A DNA stretch of 64,000 bases from Thermaerobacter marianensis DSM 12885 (GTDB lineage Bacteria > Bacillota > Sulfobacillia > Thermaerobacterales > Thermaerobacteraceae), in assembly GCF_000184705.1 (NCBI RefSeq), contig NC_014831.1, positions 2,666,001-2,730,000 of the forward strand. The letters run 5' to 3'. Below, piece by piece: positions 1 to 8,917 of this stretch (positions are counted from its first letter, which is position 1; the number at the start of each line of letters is the position of its first letter). The translations under genes were made by a program, and so were the position numbers. The notes beneath the pieces are model-generated. The model searched no databases. It saw nothing but the letters and a program-made list of their open reading frames with translations, and was not told the origin of the DNA.

Positions 1-63
1 TACCAGCACGACGGCCAGGAACACGGGAATCCACCAAGCCGAACCCTGGCCCGCACCCGGCAT
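1..63 (-). CDS. N-terminus of a membrane protein, cut by the window edge
   Basis: Only the first 21 codons lie in the window. They read MPGAGQGSAWW followed by a very hydrophobic run (IPVFLAVVLV), so the protein probably begins with a membrane segment. The ATG at 63 is chosen because a GGGGAGG Shine-Dalgarno sequence lies 4 bases upstream; the overlapping ATG at 67 is too close to that site and gives a non-hydrophobic reading. It follows rodA in the same direction. In related Firmicutes this place often holds an M50 or M23 peptidase gene, but too little is visible to assign it. Confidence 0.5.
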   Translation of the reverse strand, partial: MPGAGQGSAWWIPVFLAVVLV

Positions 64-363
64 CCATCCTCCCCGCGGCGGGGCGAGGGGCGGGCCCCCG
101 TCCGGGACGTCCGGCCCGCCCGGTGGAACGCCGTTGCCTGCGCCCGGGGAAACCATGGCCGTCCCTCCCCGGCGCAGTATATGGATGGCCGCCCCATCCC
201 TATGCTCGCCGGGCCCACACCGGCGCCCGGCCCGGCAGGCCGGCACCCGGCGGCGGGGCAAGGCCGCCGGGCCCGGGGAGGACGGTCTTGCATCCCCTGA
301 CGGCGGCGGGGAAGGGGCCGGCGAAGACACCCTGACGACGCCCCATGGTGGTCCGGCTGGAGG
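64..363. other. non-coding gap after rodA
   Basis: GC-rich spacer between the rodA stop and the partial gene. The only promoter-like signal is TATACT on the minus strand at 176-181, with no convincing -35 box. No strong hairpin followed by a T-tract was seen, so read-through from rodA is possible. Confidence 0.4.
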
Positions 364-1506
364 TCAGAAGAGGATCTTGTGCCGCCGGGCGTAGGCGCTC
401 ATCAGCAGGCCGAGCCCGAGGCAGTTGGTCATGAGGTTGCTGCCGCCGTAACTGATGAAGGGCAGCGGCAGGCCGGTGATGGGCATGAGCCCTACCGTCA
501 TGCCGGCGTTGATGATGAAGTGGGTCGCCAGCATGGACACCACCCCGGCCCCGAGGAGCATGCCGTAGGTGTCGGCGGCCTGGGTGGCGTCGTGCAGGGC
601 GCGCAAGAGCAGCGCCAGCAACAGCAGCACCAGCACGGTGATGCCCACGAAGCCCAGGGTTTCGGCGGCCACGGCGAAGATGAAGTCCGTCTGGGGCTCG
701 GGCAGGAAGCTGGTGGCCGTCTGGCTGGTGCCGGTCAGTCCCTGGCCGAAGAGCCGCCCGTTGCCCACGGCCAGGCGCGCCTGCAACACGTGATAGCCGG
801 CGCCCAGCCCGTTCTGCCCGTCGTTGTAGGGGTTGATGAACACCACCAGGCGCATCAGCTGGTGGGGTTCCAGGAAGGAGATCTTGTCGGGGAAACGAAG
901 CTGCGCCCACACCAGAGCGACGGCAGCACCCAGGCCCCCCAGCGCCAGGGCCAGCAGCCGACCGGCGGGATAGCCCGCCATGAGCAGCATGCCGCCCGCG
1001 ATGCCGAGGAACACCAGCACGGTGCCCAGGTCAGGCTGCTTGAGGACCAGCAGCGCCGGGGGCACCACCATCGCCGCCACCGGCACCAGGTCCAGCCAGG
1101 TCCACGGGCGGTCTTCGTGGCGGGCGAGCCAGTCGGCCAGCACCAGGATCAGGATGGGCTTGACGAACTCCGCCGGCTGGATGCTGATGGGACCGGTCTG
1201 GATCCAGCAGCGGCAGCCGTTGATCTCCGGCGCCACGGCCAGCATGGCCGCCAGCCCTGCCAGGGCCCCGCCGTAGAGGTACCACTGCAGGCGCGGAAGG
1301 GTGCGGTAGTCGACCCACAAGGTCACGGCCAGCATCAGCGCCAGCCCGACCACCGCGAAGATCGCCTGCTTCTCCACCAGGTCGATCATGCCGCGGGCCC
1401 GCACCGCCACGGAGATCAGCACCAGCCCGAAGGCCATGAGGACCATGACCAGGGCGATCAGCGGGATGTCCAGGGTTTTCAGCAGGCGGCGGTCCAGCAA
1501 GCCCAC
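364..1506 (-). CDS. rodA: RodA-type SEDS peptidoglycan glycosyltransferase
   Basis: Polytopic membrane protein of 380 residues, the usual RodA/FtsW/SpoVE length. The family polymerises lipid II into glycan strands together with a class B penicillin-binding protein. The sequence shows about ten hydrophobic segments and ends with the conserved family motif ISYGGSN near the C-terminus. The start is a GTG preceded by AAAGGAGG. Its place at the end of the mre-pbp2-min block argues for the elongasome RodA rather than FtsW or SpoVE. MinE ends 153 bp upstream and is probably co-transcribed. Confidence 0.93.
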   Translation of the reverse strand: MGLLDRRLLKTLDIPLIALVMVLMAFGLVLISVAVRARGMIDLVEKQAIFAVVGLALMLAVTLWVDYRTLPRLQWYLYGGALAGLAAMLAVAPEINGCRCWIQTGPISIQPAEFVKPILILVLADWLARHEDRPWTWLDLVPVAAMVVPPALLVLKQPDLGTVLVFLGIAGGMLLMAGYPAGRLLALALGGLGAAVALVWAQLRFPDKISFLEPHQLMRLVVFINPYNDGQNGLGAGYHVLQARLAVGNGRLFGQGLTGTSQTATSFLPEPQTDFIFAVAAETLGFVGITVLVLLLLALLLRALHDATQAADTYGMLLGAGVVSMLATHFIINAGMTVGLMPITGLPLPFISYGGSNLMTNCLGLGLLMSAYARRHKILF

Positions 1507-1659
1507 GGGCCCTTCCCTCCTTTGCCGGCTGAGGCGGCATGCCGGCGGGCACGGTGCGGCTGGCCGAGCGCCGGCCGCGGCCCAGCGCGACCTGGTCCCG
1601 TGCCCTTCCCCATGATAGCAGCCGGCCCCCCCACCCTGCCGGTGGCGCTCCCCCCAGAC

Positions 1660-2049
1660 TCAGGCCTTCTCCTCGCCGGCCACCAGCGGCCGCCGGCGCA
1701 CGGCCCGCACGGGAATGGTCGCCACCAGGGCCACCGCCGCCGCCTCCCGATGCAGGCTGACCTCCATGGCGGACCGGTCGACCTCCAGATAGCGGGAGAT
1801 GGCGCGGATCAGGTCGTCCTTGAGCGCCTCCATCAACTCCGGCTCCATGTCGACCCGGTCGTGGACCAGCATGAGCTTGAGCCGTTCCCGGGCGATGTCC
1901 TTGCTGGCCACCCGGCCCGCTCCCCAGCCGGCGCCTGCGCCGGAGTAGGTCCCCCCGTTGGCGGAACCGCTGCCCCGGACCGCCCCGCCGGGCCCGCCTC
2001 CCATCCCGGCACCGCCGCGCCCCAGGACGCGCGCCAGTAGCTGGATCAC
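1660..2049 (-). CDS. minE: MinE, cell-division topological specificity factor
   Basis: 129-residue protein whose second half matches MinE: an ERLKLMLVHDR helix that displaces MinC from MinD, then the dimerisation domain (ELMEALKDDLIRAISRYLEVD). MinE normally stimulates MinD ATPase and drives pole-to-pole oscillation. The short N-terminal membrane-targeting segment (MIQLLARVLGR) is separated from the anti-MinCD helix by a Gly/Ala-rich insert at about residues 12-45, which ordinary MinE proteins (about 85-90 residues) lack. The start is a GTG with GAGGG 7 bases upstream. MinD lies 22 bp upstream. Confidence 0.9.
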   Translation of the reverse strand: MIQLLARVLGRGGAGMGGGPGGAVRGSGSANGGTYSGAGAGWGAGRVASKDIARERLKLMLVHDRVDMEPELMEALKDDLIRAISRYLEVDRSAMEVSLHREAAAVALVATIPVRAVRRRPLVAGEEKA

Positions 2050-2071
2050 CCGTCATCCCTCCCCCGCCGCC

Positions 2072-2866
2072 TCACGCGCCGCCCAGCAGCCGCCGCAGCC
2101 GCCCCAACAGGCCGTGGTCTTCCTTGAAGTCGGGGAAGGGAACCTGCTCGCCCAAAAGGCGCCGGACGATGTCCCGGTACGCGCGGCCGGCGCGGCTGCG
2201 CTCGTGGGCCACCACGGGCTCGCCGCGGTTGGTGGAGTCGACCACCTGCTCGTCCTCCGGCACCACGCCGATCAGCTCCACGGCCAGCACGTCCAGCACG
2301 TCGTCCACGCCCATCTGCCGGCCCTGCTGGACCATGTCCGGCCGCAGCCGGTTGACGATGAGCCGCGGCGCCGGCAAGCCCTCGGCATCCAGCAGGCCGA
2401 TGACGCGGTCGGCGTCGCGGACCGACGACACGTCGGGCGTGCACACCACCAGGGCCTCCTGGGCGCCGGCGACGGCATTGCGGAAACCCTGCTCGATGCC
2501 GGCCGGGCTGTCGACCAGCACGTAGTCGAACTCCTGGGCCAGCTCCTGGCACAGCGCCTTGAACTGCTCGGGCCGCACGGCCGTCTTGTCCTTGGTCTGG
2601 GCCGCCGGCAGGAGGAACAAGCCCTCGAACCGCTTGTCCTTGATCAGCGCCTGGCGCAGCCGGCAATAGCCCTCGATGACGTCGACCAGGTCGTAGACGA
2701 TGCGGTTCTCCAGGCCCATCACCACGTCCAGGTTACGCAGGCCGATGTCCGCGTCGACCAGCACCACCCGCTTGCCCATCATGGCCAGCGCCGTGCCCAG
2801 GTTGGCGGTGGTGGTGGTCTTGCCGACCCCGCCCTTGCCCGAGGTCACGACCAGCGTCGTTCCCAA
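2072..2866 (-). CDS. minD: MinD, septum-site determining ATPase
   Basis: 264-residue deviant Walker A ATPase. The P-loop GKGGVGKTT is at residues 10-18 and the Walker B-like VVLVDADIGLRNLD follows. The C-terminus (GLLGRLRRLLGG) is an amphipathic helix of the kind that anchors MinD to membrane when ATP-bound. It recruits MinC to block division at the poles. Translation appears to start at a TTG codon, supported by GGAGGGG 5 bases upstream. The gene sits between minC (25 bp upstream) and minE (22 bp downstream), so the three are a transcription unit. Confidence 0.96.
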   Translation of the reverse strand: MGTTLVVTSGKGGVGKTTTTANLGTALAMMGKRVVLVDADIGLRNLDVVMGLENRIVYDLVDVIEGYCRLRQALIKDKRFEGLFLLPAAQTKDKTAVRPEQFKALCQELAQEFDYVLVDSPAGIEQGFRNAVAGAQEALVVCTPDVSSVRDADRVIGLLDAEGLPAPRLIVNRLRPDMVQQGRQMGVDDVLDVLAVELIGVVPEDEQVVDSTNRGEPVVAHERSRAGRAYRDIVRRLLGEQVPFPDFKEDHGLLGRLRRLLGGA

Positions 2867-2891
2867 GGCGTCCCCTCCTTCGTTGCGGGCT

Positions 2892-3968
2892 TCACCCCGC
2901 CGCCCGCGGGTCCCGCTGGCGCTGCCAGAACCAGCGGGCCGGATCGAAGGGCTCGATCACCACGTACCCGTTGCGGACGAACGCGATCTCCGGGCCCCGC
3001 CCCGCGGCCGCCCACTCCCGGCCCGCCGCAACGGCCGGCGGCTCCCCGTCGGGCGCGCGGCCGATCCAGCGGGCGATGCGCAGCTGTACCGGCTCCATCA
3101 CCAGGGACGCCACCACGGCGCCCGGGTCGCCCTTGAAGCCCGCGTGCACCGTGCCGCGCAGCCGCCCGAAGACGACCACGTCCCCGGCGGCCAGCACCTC
3201 GGCACCGGGGTTGACGTCCCCCAGCACCACCACGTCGCCGTCGTACACCAGGCGGTGACCGGATCGCAGGGTCCGGCGGACCACCACCCCGGGCCGGCTG
3301 CGGCCGGTCCCCCGGGACGAACCGGATACGGGCGGGTTCGTCCCGGATGCCGGCACCTCGCCCGCCGCCGCCCTGGGCGGCACCCCGCCCGCCGGCAGCT
3401 CGCCGGCCCAGCCGCCGGTCACCCCGCCCTCTTTCATCGTGGTCGCGCCCTGGCCCACCGGCCCAGGCGTGACGGGGGTACCGCTCGGCAGAACCGTGGC
3501 AGGGGCATCGCCCGGCATCGCGGTAGCCGGGGCGCCACGCGCGACGGCCGATGCCGGACCCGCGCCGTCACCGTCCACACCGGGACAACCACGCCAGGCC
3601 CCTGACCCGCCGGCATCCGGGTCCACCCCGGCCGGCCGCGTGTCCTGGGCCGGGGCCGAACCGGTCCCCGGCCCCCGCACCGCCGGCCGAACCCGGGCCC
3701 GGGGAGCCGCCTCGTCCACGTGTTCGGTCATGACGTGCAGCAGCCGTGCGCCGCCGTACCGGCTCACCAGGCCTTCCAGGGCCATCACCTGATCGGCCGT
3801 GAGTTGCAGGCGGCCCGCATCCAGCACCAGGGCGGGAGACTCCCGCAAGGCCGGGTCGGCGGCCAGCATCCGTTCCAGCGTGCGGCACAAGGTGGGGAAG
3901 TCCAGATCGCCGGTCAGGGAGACGACCACCTCGTCCCCCACCCGCGACACCTGCGGTGAAGCCCTCAC
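2892..3968 (-). CDS. minC: MinC, septum-site inhibitor with a long low-complexity linker
   Basis: The GTG at 3968, preceded by GGAAGGGGGG, gives a 358-residue protein. The N-terminal domain (about 1-85) matches MinC_N, which antagonises FtsZ. The C-terminal part (about 240-345) is the right-handed beta-helix MinC_C with repeated VVVLGDVNPGAEV and DVVVFGRLRGTVHAG strands that bind MinD. Between them lie about 150 residues of Gly/Ala/Pro/Thr-rich linker, much longer than the short linker of typical MinC (about 220-230 residues in all). The open frame continues far upstream into pbp2, but that extension is antisense-type junk. Confidence 0.9.
   Translation of the reverse strand: MRASPQVSRVGDEVVVSLTGDLDFPTLCRTLERMLAADPALRESPALVLDAGRLQLTADQVMALEGLVSRYGGARLLHVMTEHVDEAAPRARVRPAVRGPGTGSAPAQDTRPAGVDPDAGGSGAWRGCPGVDGDGAGPASAVARGAPATAMPGDAPATVLPSGTPVTPGPVGQGATTMKEGGVTGGWAGELPAGGVPPRAAAGEVPASGTNPPVSGSSRGTGRSRPGVVVRRTLRSGHRLVYDGDVVVLGDVNPGAEVLAAGDVVVFGRLRGTVHAGFKGDPGAVVASLVMEPVQLRIARWIGRAPDGEPPAVAAGREWAAAGRGPEIAFVRNGYVVIEPFDPARWFWQRQRDPRAAG
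3314..3325 (+). repeat. dispersed motif GGGACGAACCGG, copy 1
   Basis: Exact copy inside the variable linker of minC. On the coding strand it is read in a frame giving SGSSR. See the finding on the dispersed motif. Confidence 0.6.
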
Positions 3969-4144
3969 CGCCGTCCCCCCTTCCAAACCGGCGCTGACCG
4001 GTCCTTCGCGCCAGGGGGGACAAGTCCTGCCGCGAATCGTGTCGCACGTTCCCGTCGCCCCCCTCGCAAAGTTCGGCAAGCCGGGGCCAGGGAACGACGC
4101 GCGACGCGCCACCATACGAGAGCGCCGGCGCCGTGACGACGCCG

Positions 4145-6172
4145 TTAGTCGGCGGGCACGGTGGTGACGCTCCGGGCCGCGTTCTGCCGGGCTTCCTGGG
4201 CGGCCTCCACCGGATTCTCGGTAAGGCCGTAGCGGCCGGCAAAGTAGGCGTCCAGTACAGCGCGGGCCACCGGCCCCGCCGCCAGCGCGCCGCCGCCGCC
4301 CGCGTGGATCACCACCGCCACGGCGATCTCCGGCTCCTCTCCCGGGCCGGCGGGGGCGAAGGCGATGAACCAGCCGTGGTTCTCGTACTCGGGCAGGTCC
4401 GAGCCGGCCTGGGCGGTCCCTGTCTTGCCCGCCGCCACGTAGGGCGCGTCGCGGAAGACCCCGTAGGCCGTCCCGTACCAGCCGCCGTTGTCCCGGGTGA
4501 CGGTGACCATGGCCTGGCGCACCCGCTCCAGAAAGGCCGTCGGGATGTCCACGGTGTTGAGCGGGTCGGGCTTCGCCTCCCAGAGCACCCGGCCCGTCTG
4601 CGGGTCGCGGATCTCCTGGACCAGGTAGGGGCGGTAGCGGGTACCGCCGTTGGCCAGGGTGGCGGTGTAGACGGCCATCTGCAGGGGCGTGAAGGCGTTC
4701 AGCCCCTGGCCGATGGAGGTGTTGAGAGTGTCGCCGGCGTACCAGCGCGGATCCTTGGGGTTCACCTTGGCCTTGACCTCCGGCGAGGCCAGGGTGCCCG
4801 CCCTCTCTCCCGGCAAATCCCGCAAGCCCGTGGGCTGGCCCAGGCCGAACTGGGTCGCCACCTGGTCGATGGCCTCGATGCCCGTGTTGAGCCCGGCCTG
4901 ATAAAAATACACGTTGCACGAGCGGCCGATCGCCCGGTTGAAATCCACGTAGCCGTGGGCCTGCCAGTCCTCCCAAACACCGCCGGCGAACGGAAAGCGG
5001 CCATTGCAGTATAACGAGCCCGGCAGCGCGCCGCGCAGCATGGCGGCGAGGGCCGTGACGGGCTTGAAGGTCGACCCCGGGGCCAGGGGGACCCGGATGG
5101 CCATGTTCATGGTCGCACCCAGGACCCGCCTGCCCCGGTACTTGGTCTCCTCGAAATAGCTCTGAACCCGCCGGTTGACCGCCGGATACCGCGGGTCGCT
5201 CTTCTCCATGAACGCCTGCCGGGCGAAGTCGTTGGGATCGAAGGTCGGGTAGGAGGCCATGGCCAGGATGGCGCCCGTGCGCACGTCGATGGCCACGGCA
5301 GCGCCGTTGCGGGCCGGGCAGGGGCAGGGGCGGGTCTTGAGCTGGCGCAGTTCCTGGATGCGCCGGGCCAGGGCCTCCTCCGCCGCCTTCTGGACCCGGG
5401 CGTCCAGGGTGAGGACCACCGTGTTGCCAGGCTGGGGCGGGACCGCGTACCGTTCCGCGTCGCCCCCCAGCAACAGGTAGCGGGACGCGTCGGCCAGGGG
5501 CCGGCCGCGGGCGTCCACCTCCACCAGCCGCTGGCCGTCGACCCCCGTCAGGCCGCGGACGGTGCGCCCGCCGGGCAGCTCCACCTGGCCGTTGTAGGTC
5601 AACTCGATGCCGGTCTCCCCCCGCAGCTGCCATGGCCGCTCGCCCTCGCGGACGTACCCCAGCACGTGGGCAGCCAGGGTGCCGCCCGGGTAGTAGCGCA
5701 AGGGCTGGGGTTCGACGATCACGCCAGGCAACCGGTCACGGTTCTCCGCCAGGGCGGTGATCTCCGCCGGCGTCAGCTCCGCCTTCAGCCGTACGGGAAT
5801 CTCGGGGACGGGGCGCACCCGCAACTGGGCCTCCGCCGCTTCGATGGCCTCCACGGGAATGTTGAGGATGCGGCTGAGCAACTGCCGCGCCTCGGGATCC
5901 AGCCCGTCCCGGGTGTAGACCAGATAGGCGGAATAGGCGGGCAGCGTGGTCGCCAGCACCTGGCCGCGCCGGTCCACGATCTGCCCCCGGGGCGCGGGCA
6001 CGTAGACCTTGCGCAGGCGCTGGCCGGCGGCGTACTCGCTGAGCTCGTCCCCCATGACCACCTGCAGGACGTAGAGGCGGCCCAGGAGGATCACCGTCCA
6101 GATCACCAGCAAGGCCATCAGCACGTTGCGCCGGCGCACGCGCTGCCGGCGGGCCCGTTCTTCCGGGTTCAT
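4145..6172 (-). CDS. mrdA: penicillin-binding protein 2, elongasome transpeptidase
   Basis: 675-residue class B PBP starting at the ATG that overlaps the mreD stop by 4 bp. It has one N-terminal membrane helix (about residues 14-34), a dimerisation/pedestal domain beginning at PRGQIVDRRG, and a transpeptidase domain. The active-site motifs are visible: Ser-x-x-Lys in PGSTFKPV, Ser-x-Asn in GRSCNVYF, and Lys-Thr-Gly in GKTGTAQAG. It cross-links the glycan made by RodA. The neighbourhood (mreBCD upstream, min genes and rodA downstream) supports a role in sidewall growth. Confidence 0.95.
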   Translation of the reverse strand: MNPEERARRQRVRRRNVLMALLVIWTVILLGRLYVLQVVMGDELSEYAAGQRLRKVYVPAPRGQIVDRRGQVLATTLPAYSAYLVYTRDGLDPEARQLLSRILNIPVEAIEAAEAQLRVRPVPEIPVRLKAELTPAEITALAENRDRLPGVIVEPQPLRYYPGGTLAAHVLGYVREGERPWQLRGETGIELTYNGQVELPGGRTVRGLTGVDGQRLVEVDARGRPLADASRYLLLGGDAERYAVPPQPGNTVVLTLDARVQKAAEEALARRIQELRQLKTRPCPCPARNGAAVAIDVRTGAILAMASYPTFDPNDFARQAFMEKSDPRYPAVNRRVQSYFEETKYRGRRVLGATMNMAIRVPLAPGSTFKPVTALAAMLRGALPGSLYCNGRFPFAGGVWEDWQAHGYVDFNRAIGRSCNVYFYQAGLNTGIEAIDQVATQFGLGQPTGLRDLPGERAGTLASPEVKAKVNPKDPRWYAGDTLNTSIGQGLNAFTPLQMAVYTATLANGGTRYRPYLVQEIRDPQTGRVLWEAKPDPLNTVDIPTAFLERVRQAMVTVTRDNGGWYGTAYGVFRDAPYVAAGKTGTAQAGSDLPEYENHGWFIAFAPAGPGEEPEIAVAVVIHAGGGGALAAGPVARAVLDAYFAGRYGLTENPVEAAQEARQNAARSVTTVPAD

Positions 6173-6705
6173 GGCCAACCTCCCCGCCAGCCGCCCGGAA
6201 CCTCCGCCTCCCGGACCTCCCGCTCCCGCCGCTCGATCGCCAGGACGAACCGGAAGAGCAGCGGCGCCGCCACCGCGGCCGCCACCAGTTCCGGGCCGAG
6301 GGCACGGGACCAGGCCATCAGGTCGGCCGCCGCCACCGGCAACCCGGTGACCGCCGTCACCAGCAGCCCGCGGAGCGTCTCCACCAGCCAGGTGGCCGCA
6401 ACACCCAGAGCGGGGGACAGGCCCGGCACCTCCCGGTAGAGGCTCTCGCCCGCCTTCCCCGCGAGCCAGCCGGCCAGGGCGTGGAGCAGCGTCCACGACC
6501 CCACCAGGCGCCCGGTCCACAGGTCGAGCCAGAGGCCGGCCACGGCGCCCACGGCCACGCCTTGCCGGGGGCCGTAGACCAGGCCCACCCCCAGCGCCAG
6601 CATCAAGGGCAGGTGCAGGCGCGGCAAGCCCAGGGCGGGGCCCCAGGCGATCTCCAGCCACAGGGCCAACAGGGCTAGCAACGACCAGCGCAGCGGGTGC
6701 CTCAC
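6169..6705 (-). CDS. mreD: MreD, rod-shape determining membrane protein
   Basis: 178-residue integral membrane protein with about five hydrophobic segments. It begins MRHPLRW and contains the LHLPLMLALGVGLVYGPRQG region typical of MreD, which helps hold MreC, RodA and PBP2 together at the membrane. Both ends overlap neighbours by 4 bp (mreC upstream, pbp2 downstream), which indicates translational coupling. Confidence 0.9.
   Translation of the reverse strand: MRHPLRWSLLALLALWLEIAWGPALGLPRLHLPLMLALGVGLVYGPRQGVAVGAVAGLWLDLWTGRLVGSWTLLHALAGWLAGKAGESLYREVPGLSPALGVAATWLVETLRGLLVTAVTGLPVAAADLMAWSRALGPELVAAAVAAPLLFRFVLAIERREREVREAEVPGGWRGGWP
6243..6253 (+). repeat. dispersed motif GGACGAACCGG, copy 2
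   Basis: Exact 11-base core inside mreD. On the coding strand it is read as FRFV(L). Confidence 0.55.
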
Positions 6706-7688
6706 GGGGCGTCGCCTCCCGCGCCGGGTCGTCCGGAGGTGGCCGGGCGTCCTGTCGCCGCGGTGGAAAAGCCTGCGGCGACCCGCGCGGTGGCGGAACC
6801 GCCTGCCGCAGCCCCCTCGGCCGCCGGGCCGCCCTGCGGCACCGACGCCGTGCCCTCCCGGGCCGGCTCACCCTCCCGGGCCGGTTCGAGCAGCAGGACC
6901 GCCGCCAGCCGGTTGAGGGGCGCGCTGGGCTCGACGGTGACCTGGACGCCCAGGCCCGTGGGGTCGCGGCCCACCGCCGTCACGGTACCGATGGGCAACC
7001 CGGGCGGGAAGACGGGACCCAGCCCCGACGTCACCACGTCGTCCCCCACCCGGACGTCGGCATCGGGGGCAAACAAGGTCATGACCAGCTCGGGCACGTC
7101 GCCGCCGCGGCCGTAGACCACACCCGCTTCCCCGCTGCGTCCGATGAGCCCGCCGACCCCGCTCTCCGGGTCGGTGATGAGCAGGACCCGCGCGCTATGG
7201 GGCGTCACCGCCGTGACCCGGCCCACCACGCCGCCGGGCACCACGGCCACCATGTTGGGGCGGACGCCGTCGGCCGAACCCTGGTCCAGGGTGATCTCCT
7301 GGTACCAGCGGTCCGGGGTGCGGCCCACCACCCGGGCCGCCAGGGCCGCATCGGGCCGGGCCTGTTTCAGCCCCAGGAGTTCTTCCAGCAGGCGGTTCTC
7401 CCGCTCCAGCTGGCGCACCTGCGCCTCCACGCCCCGCAGCCGCTCCAGCTCCGCCCGGAGCTGCTCGTTCTCCGTCTCCAGCCGGCCCAGGGTCGCCACG
7501 GTGCGCCCGATCTCCCCGGCCCCCCGGGCCATGCGCGCGGCAACACCGCTAAGGGGCGCCAGCACTTCCTGCAGCGCCCCTTCCAGCAAGGCCGGCCGCG
7601 GCCGCAGGGTGCGGGTGGCCGCCAACACGCCGCCCGCCAGGGCCAGCACCAGGGCCAGGGCCAGCAGCCTGCGGAGCCACGGCACCAT
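6702..7688 (-). CDS. mreC: MreC, rod-shape determining protein
   Basis: 328-residue bitopic protein with an N-terminal membrane helix (about residues 7-24), a coiled coil (about 65-110, ETENEQLRAELERL) and the extracellular beta-domains containing VVGRTPDRWYQEITLDQG and IGTVTAVGRDPTGLG. It organises PBP2 and RodA outside the membrane. The C-terminal 50 residues are a Gly/Ala/Ser-rich tail absent from typical MreC. It overlaps mreD by 4 bp; mreB ends 42 bp upstream. Confidence 0.94.
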   Translation of the reverse strand: MVPWLRRLLALALVLALAGGVLAATRTLRPRPALLEGALQEVLAPLSGVAARMARGAGEIGRTVATLGRLETENEQLRAELERLRGVEAQVRQLERENRLLEELLGLKQARPDAALAARVVGRTPDRWYQEITLDQGSADGVRPNMVAVVPGGVVGRVTAVTPHSARVLLITDPESGVGGLIGRSGEAGVVYGRGGDVPELVMTLFAPDADVRVGDDVVTSGLGPVFPPGLPIGTVTAVGRDPTGLGVQVTVEPSAPLNRLAAVLLLEPAREGEPAREGTASVPQGGPAAEGAAAGGSATARVAAGFSTAATGRPATSGRPGAGGDAP

Positions 7689-7717
7689 TGCGCTTCCCGC
7701 CCCTCTCTCCCGTTGCC

Positions 7718-7728
7718 GGACGAACCGG
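7718..7728 (+). repeat. dispersed motif GGACGAACCGG, copy 3
   Basis: Exact core in the short mreB-mreC intergenic gap, about 30 bp upstream of the mreC start. Confidence 0.6.
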
Positions 7729-7730
7729 CG

Positions 7731-8768
7731 TCAGGCCAGGCGGCGCGAGGTGGCCAGGCTCCGCTGGACGTTGTCGATCACATCCAGGTACTTGCCTGCA
7801 CCAAGAGCCACCGACAGCAGCGGGTCTTCGGCGATGTGCACGGGCATGCCCGTTTCCTCGGCCACCCGGCGGTCCAGGCCCCGCAGCAGGGAGCCGCCGC
7901 CGGTCATGACGATGCCGCGATCCATGATGTCCGAGGCCAGCTCGGGCGGCGTGCGCTCCAGCGTCACCTTGATGGCATCGACGATGGCCGCCACCGTCTC
8001 CGAGAGGGCTTCGCGGATCTCCGCCGCCGTCACCTCGATGGTCTTGGGCAGGCCGGTCACCAGGTCCCGGCCGCGGATCTCCACCGAGCCCTCCTCCTCC
8101 ATGGGGTAGGCGGAGCCGATGGCGATCTTCACTTCCTCCGCGGTGCGCTCGCCGATGAGCAGGTTGTAGTTGCGCTTGACGTAGTTGACGATGGCCTCGT
8201 CCATCTCGTCGCCGGCGATGCGGATGGACCGGTGGGTGACGATGCCGCCCAGGGAGATGATGGCCACCTCCGTGGTCCCGCCGCCGATGTCGACGATCAT
8301 GTTGCCGGTGGGCTCGTGAACGGGCAGGCCTGCCCCGATGGCCGCCGCCATGGGCTCCTCGATGGGGTAGGCCTTGCGCGCCCCGGCCTGCTCGGTGGCG
8401 TCGACCACGGCCCGCTTCTCCACCTCGGTGACCCCCGAGGGCAGGCAGATGACCACCCGCGGCCGCACCAGCGGCCGGCCGCGCAGCGCCTTGGCGATGA
8501 AGTGACGGAGCATGGCCTGGGTGATCTCGAAGTCGGCGATGACGCCGTCCTTCATCGGCCGCACGGCGATGATGTTGCCGGGCGTGCGCCCGATCATCCG
8601 CTTGGCCTCCTCACCCACGGCCAGCACCTGCTTGGTCTCCGCCTGGACGGCCACCACCGACGGCTCCTGGATCACGATACCCCGGCCGCGTACGTACACC
8701 AGCGTGTTGGCCGTTCCCAGGTCGATCCCCATGTCCCGCGAGAAGTAACGGTATACCGATTCCAGCAC
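7731..8768 (-). CDS. mreB: MreB, actin-like cell-shape protein
   Basis: 345-residue actin-fold ATPase that polymerises under the membrane and positions the elongasome. The phosphate-1 loop [15 protein letters not shown] is near the N-terminus, phosphate-2 is [10 protein letters not shown], and the adenosine motif is [10 protein letters not shown]. Two consecutive GTG codons (8771 and 8768) could start it. I take 8768 because AGGGGG is then 8 bases upstream and the product begins [13 protein letters not shown], as in relatives. It is the first of mreB-mreC-mreD-pbp2. Confidence 0.96.
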   Translation of the reverse strand: MLESVYRYFSRDMGIDLGTANTLVYVRGRGIVIQEPSVVAVQAETKQVLAVGEEAKRMIGRTPGNIIAVRPMKDGVIADFEITQAMLRHFIAKALRGRPLVRPRVVICLPSGVTEVEKRAVVDATEQAGARKAYPIEEPMAAAIGAGLPVHEPTGNMIVDIGGGTTEVAIISLGGIVTHRSIRIAGDEMDEAIVNYVKRNYNLLIGERTAEEVKIAIGSAYPMEEEGSVEIRGRDLVTGLPKTIEVTAAEIREALSETVAAIVDAIKVTLERTPPELASDIMDRGIVMTGGGSLLRGLDRRVAEETGMPVHIAEDPLLSVALGAGKYLDVIDNVQRSLATSRRLA

Positions 8769-8917
8769 CACCAACGCCCCCTGACCGTGCCGCCTCTTGG
8801 CCCAATCTCCCGCGGCATCCTGTCCGCGCCCGCCGCGCCGCACGGCGGGACACCGCCGTGGCACCGGGAGGGTGCCAGCCGGCCGGCTTCCCGCCGCCCG
8901 GGCGCCGCCCCTGCCCG

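Noticed and set aside
2892-5633. Apparent 913-residue fusion upstream of minC
   Set aside because: The upstream part overlaps pbp2 in another frame; a good ribosome site at 3968 and the MinC N-domain define the true start.
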